Part shown: piece by piece, positions 62,099-64,000 of the stretch
How positions within the stretch are numbered: position 1 is the first letter of the stretch
Layout: each line of letters starts with the position of its first letter
Assembly (NCBI GenBank): GCA_012295225.1
Contig: WMKK01000007.1
Location: 664,605 to 728,604, forward strand
Origin: Ostreococcus mediterraneus
Lineage: Eukaryota > Chlorophyta > Mamiellophyceae > Mamiellales > Bathycoccaceae
Length of the DNA: 64,000 nucleotides
Reading direction: 5' to 3'
Made by a program: the position numbers and the translations under genes
Notes under the pieces: model-generated
What the model was told of the DNA's origin: nothing
Databases searched by the model: none
Seen by the model: the letters and a program-made list of their open reading frames with translations, nothing else

Positions 62099-64000
62099 TT
62101 AAGCGTTTTGAGACGCGGATTTCCCATTGGCGTTCACGAATGGCGAGAGCGTACTCGCGAGCCATCGAGCGGCATCCGCGTCGGCGCAACGCACAACGAC
62201 TGATTTTGGCTGCGTTTCCACCTTCTCATGTGCCGCTGCCGACGACGCCGATGATGCTGATGCGAATTCAGCGCCGAGCGATGTGGTGGTGAACATCGAT
62301 GCGGCGAATGAATACGCGCGCATGAATGTATTCGGCGTCTTTTGCGCAATTCGTTCGGGTTCGGGCGCGCGCTTTGCGTATACAGAGACTCGAGTACCGT
62401 CTCGAATGACGCCGACAATGTCGCTAAACTTGACGCATGCGCGCGCGTACGGAATCTCTATCCCCGATATCCCACGATGTGCAATGAGCAAATGCCCGCC
62501 AGTAAGAATGCACACATCGTGCGATGGCCACGTGAGCGACGCGGCGGCGACGAATCGCTCACGTTGATGTCGAGCGAGCTTGCCGAGAACCTCACGTCCA
62601 AGAGCCTCTACGATGTGATACGGCCGCACGGGTTCCATGTATGATGTCGGTAGCGGACGACGTGGGCGCATGTAGGACCCGTATACGGGTTTATTCGCCG
62701 CGAATACACGCAAGCGCCGGGCGCCGACTTCGGCGCCGTCGAGCGCGGCGGCGAGCAATCGCGTCATCGCGCTCAATACCCCCAACACCGAGCCTTCGAC
62801 GAGGCCGCTGAGACCGCGCAATTCCATGCACGAGAGCGGACTATCGATGACGTCAATCACCGCCCGTGAAATGCTCTCCATGACGCGAACGACATACCAG
62901 GCGGCGTCTGCGCCTTCGTTCGCCGGGACGTCAGCCAAGCCGAGTCGTCGCGGTCGAAGCTTCACCCGTCGACTCGCGTGCGCCTCTTCCAGGGCGTCGA
63001 GCCAGCCTTCGACGATGTCACGCGCTTGCGATAACGCGGTCTCGCCCGCGTGCGCGAACGCCGCGGTGAGCGCCAAGATGACGCGCGGCATGGTGGTGAC
63101 GTACGAACCGCAACGGGCTTCATTCAAGGCGTCTACGACTTCAGCCCACAAGCGCTTCGGGTCGCCCAAGAGCGAGTTATGTGCCCATAGTGAACCCGCA
63201 GCAGCAACACCTTCGTGCATGAAGTGCTTGGCGGCGAGCATGCCCACGTCAGCGGCGAATAACGACGGATGCGTCAAATGGAACCCGCGTAATTTGAGAT
63301 GCGCGTGGTCGACGCCAGCAAAACCGCGGACGACAACGGGCAAGAACGGCAAGCTCGTAAACGACACCACAATCTCGATGTCATTTATCGTAATCTCTTG
63401 CAAATAAATCGAGGTGAGCGATGACACGTTGTCGTCAAAAGTACGCTTGTTTCCAGTCGTGCGCTTGATTTTTCGCGGCTTGTCCGCGGCGGCTCGAGCG
63501 GGCGGCAGGAGGAGCTCAGAATGCCGCACACACGGCGCTATAGCGAGCGGCACTGCGTCGAGGAGCTCTTCGTGCAGATCCATGAACACTGGTGCTATGT
63601 CCATTTTGAGCGAACGAACGACTGGTAAGCCATTGACGCGCTGAGGCCAACCGTGTATGTGCAACTCCAACGCCTCGCGAGCCGAGCGTTCACGTTCCGG
63701 AACGGCGAGTACGATGGGGCGCTTCGCCTTAGAACTGGTATGGTCCACACGCACGCTACGCACGCGCACCGCGCTTTTAAATTCTGTACCATCAGCCAGA
63801 AGTTTCACCGCGATTCCACTCACACGTGCGTACATGAGCTCTTCGTGCCCGTGTAATACGCTGACGCCGACCCATCCACATTTCACCGTCATCGTCACCG
63901 CCTGAGACGCGTCTGCATCCGCGCTCGGCGCCAGACGAGGTCGTTCATCTATCTTCGATGGCGTATTTAGCGCGTCTTCGACGACAATCGCGCAAATTGG
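62099..64000 (-). CDS. VPS13: VPS13-like lipid transfer protein, C-terminal part
   Basis: The frame stays open to the right edge, so the 5' part of the gene lies outside; about 630 residues are visible. Near the left of the protein VTMTVKCGWVGVSVL and the following strands match the end of the VPS13 adaptor-binding region, where a polar strand is followed by short basic stretches and P.VFMDLHEELL. Later YLQEITINDIEIVVSF and a block comparable to VPS13 (HLKLRGFHLTHPSLFAADVGMLAAKHFMHEG...) correspond to the region before the ATG_C-like helical end. A PH-like module ends the protein (CILTGGHLLIAHRGISG, ACVKFSDIVGV). VPS13 proteins move lipids in bulk at membrane contact sites. The match is by motif order; divergence is high. 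Confidence 0.75.
   Translation of the reverse strand, partial: PICAIVVEDALNTPSKIDERPRLAPSADADASQAVTMTVKCGWVGVSVLHGHEELMYARVSGIAVKLLADGTEFKSAVRVRSVRVDHTSSKAKRPIVLAVPERERSAREALELHIHGWPQRVNGLPVVRSLKMDIAPVFMDLHEELLDAVPLAIAPCVRHSELLLPPARAAADKPRKIKRTTGNKRTFDDNVSSLTSIYLQEITINDIEIVVSFTSLPFLPVVVRGFAGVDHAHLKLRGFHLTHPSLFAADVGMLAAKHFMHEGVAAAGSLWAHNSLLGDPKRLWAEVVDALNEARCGSYVTTMPRVILALTAAFAHAGETALSQARDIVEGWLDALEEAHASRRVKLRPRRLGLADVPANEGADAAWYVVRVMESISRAVIDVIDSPLSCMELRGLSGLVEGSVLGVLSAMTRLLAAALDGAEVGARRLRVFAANKPVYGSYMRPRRPLPTSYMEPVRPYHIVEALGREVLGKLARHQRERFVAAASLTWPSHDVCILTGGHLLIAHRGISGIEIPYARACVKFSDIVGVIRDGTRVSVYAKRAPEPERIAQKTPNTFMRAYSFAASMFTTTSLGAEFASASSASSAAAHEKVETQPKSVVVRCADADAARWLASTLSPFVNANGKSASQNA

Noticed and set aside
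1-64000. Search for transposons, viral remnants, CRISPR arrays, rRNA
   Set aside because: No transposase, integrase, reverse transcriptase or capsid motif, no long terminal repeats, no spaced direct-repeat arrays and no rRNA-like sequence were seen by eye.

Overview
The window is nuclear DNA of a very compact, GC-rich green picoeukaryote. The gene set includes plastid-targeted photosynthesis proteins (a CemA/PxcA-family envelope protein, LPA1- and LPA3-like PSII biogenesis factors, an STN7/STN8-like thylakoid kinase, SBPase, a violaxanthin de-epoxidase-like cysteine domain) alongside delta-COP, Sec63, RPL12, TFIIE-beta, NOP53 and strawberry notch. Together with near-continuous coding, tiny intergenic gaps, few short introns and a probable selenoprotein, this points to a prasinophyte of the Ostreococcus type (Mamiellales). 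The exact species cannot be fixed from sequence alone. A 330-base N gap (40689-41018) and a few single N bases mark it as draft assembly.

Layout. 1-10.7 kb: end of a SAP-domain protein, a secreted protein with RRLL sites, a CBS-domain protein, an LRR protein, COA5/PET191, a GNAT acetyltransferase, a membrane-anchored coiled-coil protein, a minimised E1-like protein and a probable SelH/SelW-type selenoprotein hidden by an in-frame TGA and an intron. 10.7-25 kb: a repeat-bearing coiled-coil protein, LPA3-like, DLDG1/CemA-like, delta-COP, a multi-pass membrane protein, TFIIE-beta, a VDE-like cysteine protein, and a coiled-coil protein with an E2F site upstream. 24.6-33 kb: NOP53, MnmE, Sec63, a NYN-domain protein and RPL12. 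33-43.5 kb: a giant multi-C2 membrane protein, the STN-like kinase, the N gap, a BTL-type adenine nucleotide carrier and an SR-rich protein. 43.5-64 kb: PIG-F, strawberry notch, an LPA1-like protein, a Tat-type lumenal candidate, AK6/FAP7, a metallo-beta-lactamase hydrolase, SBPase, a small membrane protein, an S/T-rich protein, a BAH-PHD reader, an ARM-repeat protein, an unknown acidic protein and the 3' end of a VPS13-like gene.

Recurring themes. Genes are mostly intronless. The five introns I could reconstruct share a GTGCGT-like donor (GTACGT once) and an ACTGAC branch-site motif 20-46 bases before the acceptor. In three genes (delta-COP, Sec63, SBPase) the first intron falls exactly after the ATG. 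Several divergent pairs have start codons 6-47 bases apart, so promoter and 5' UTR sequences must overlap. No mobile elements, viral remnants, CRISPR arrays, rRNA or tRNA genes were recognised.
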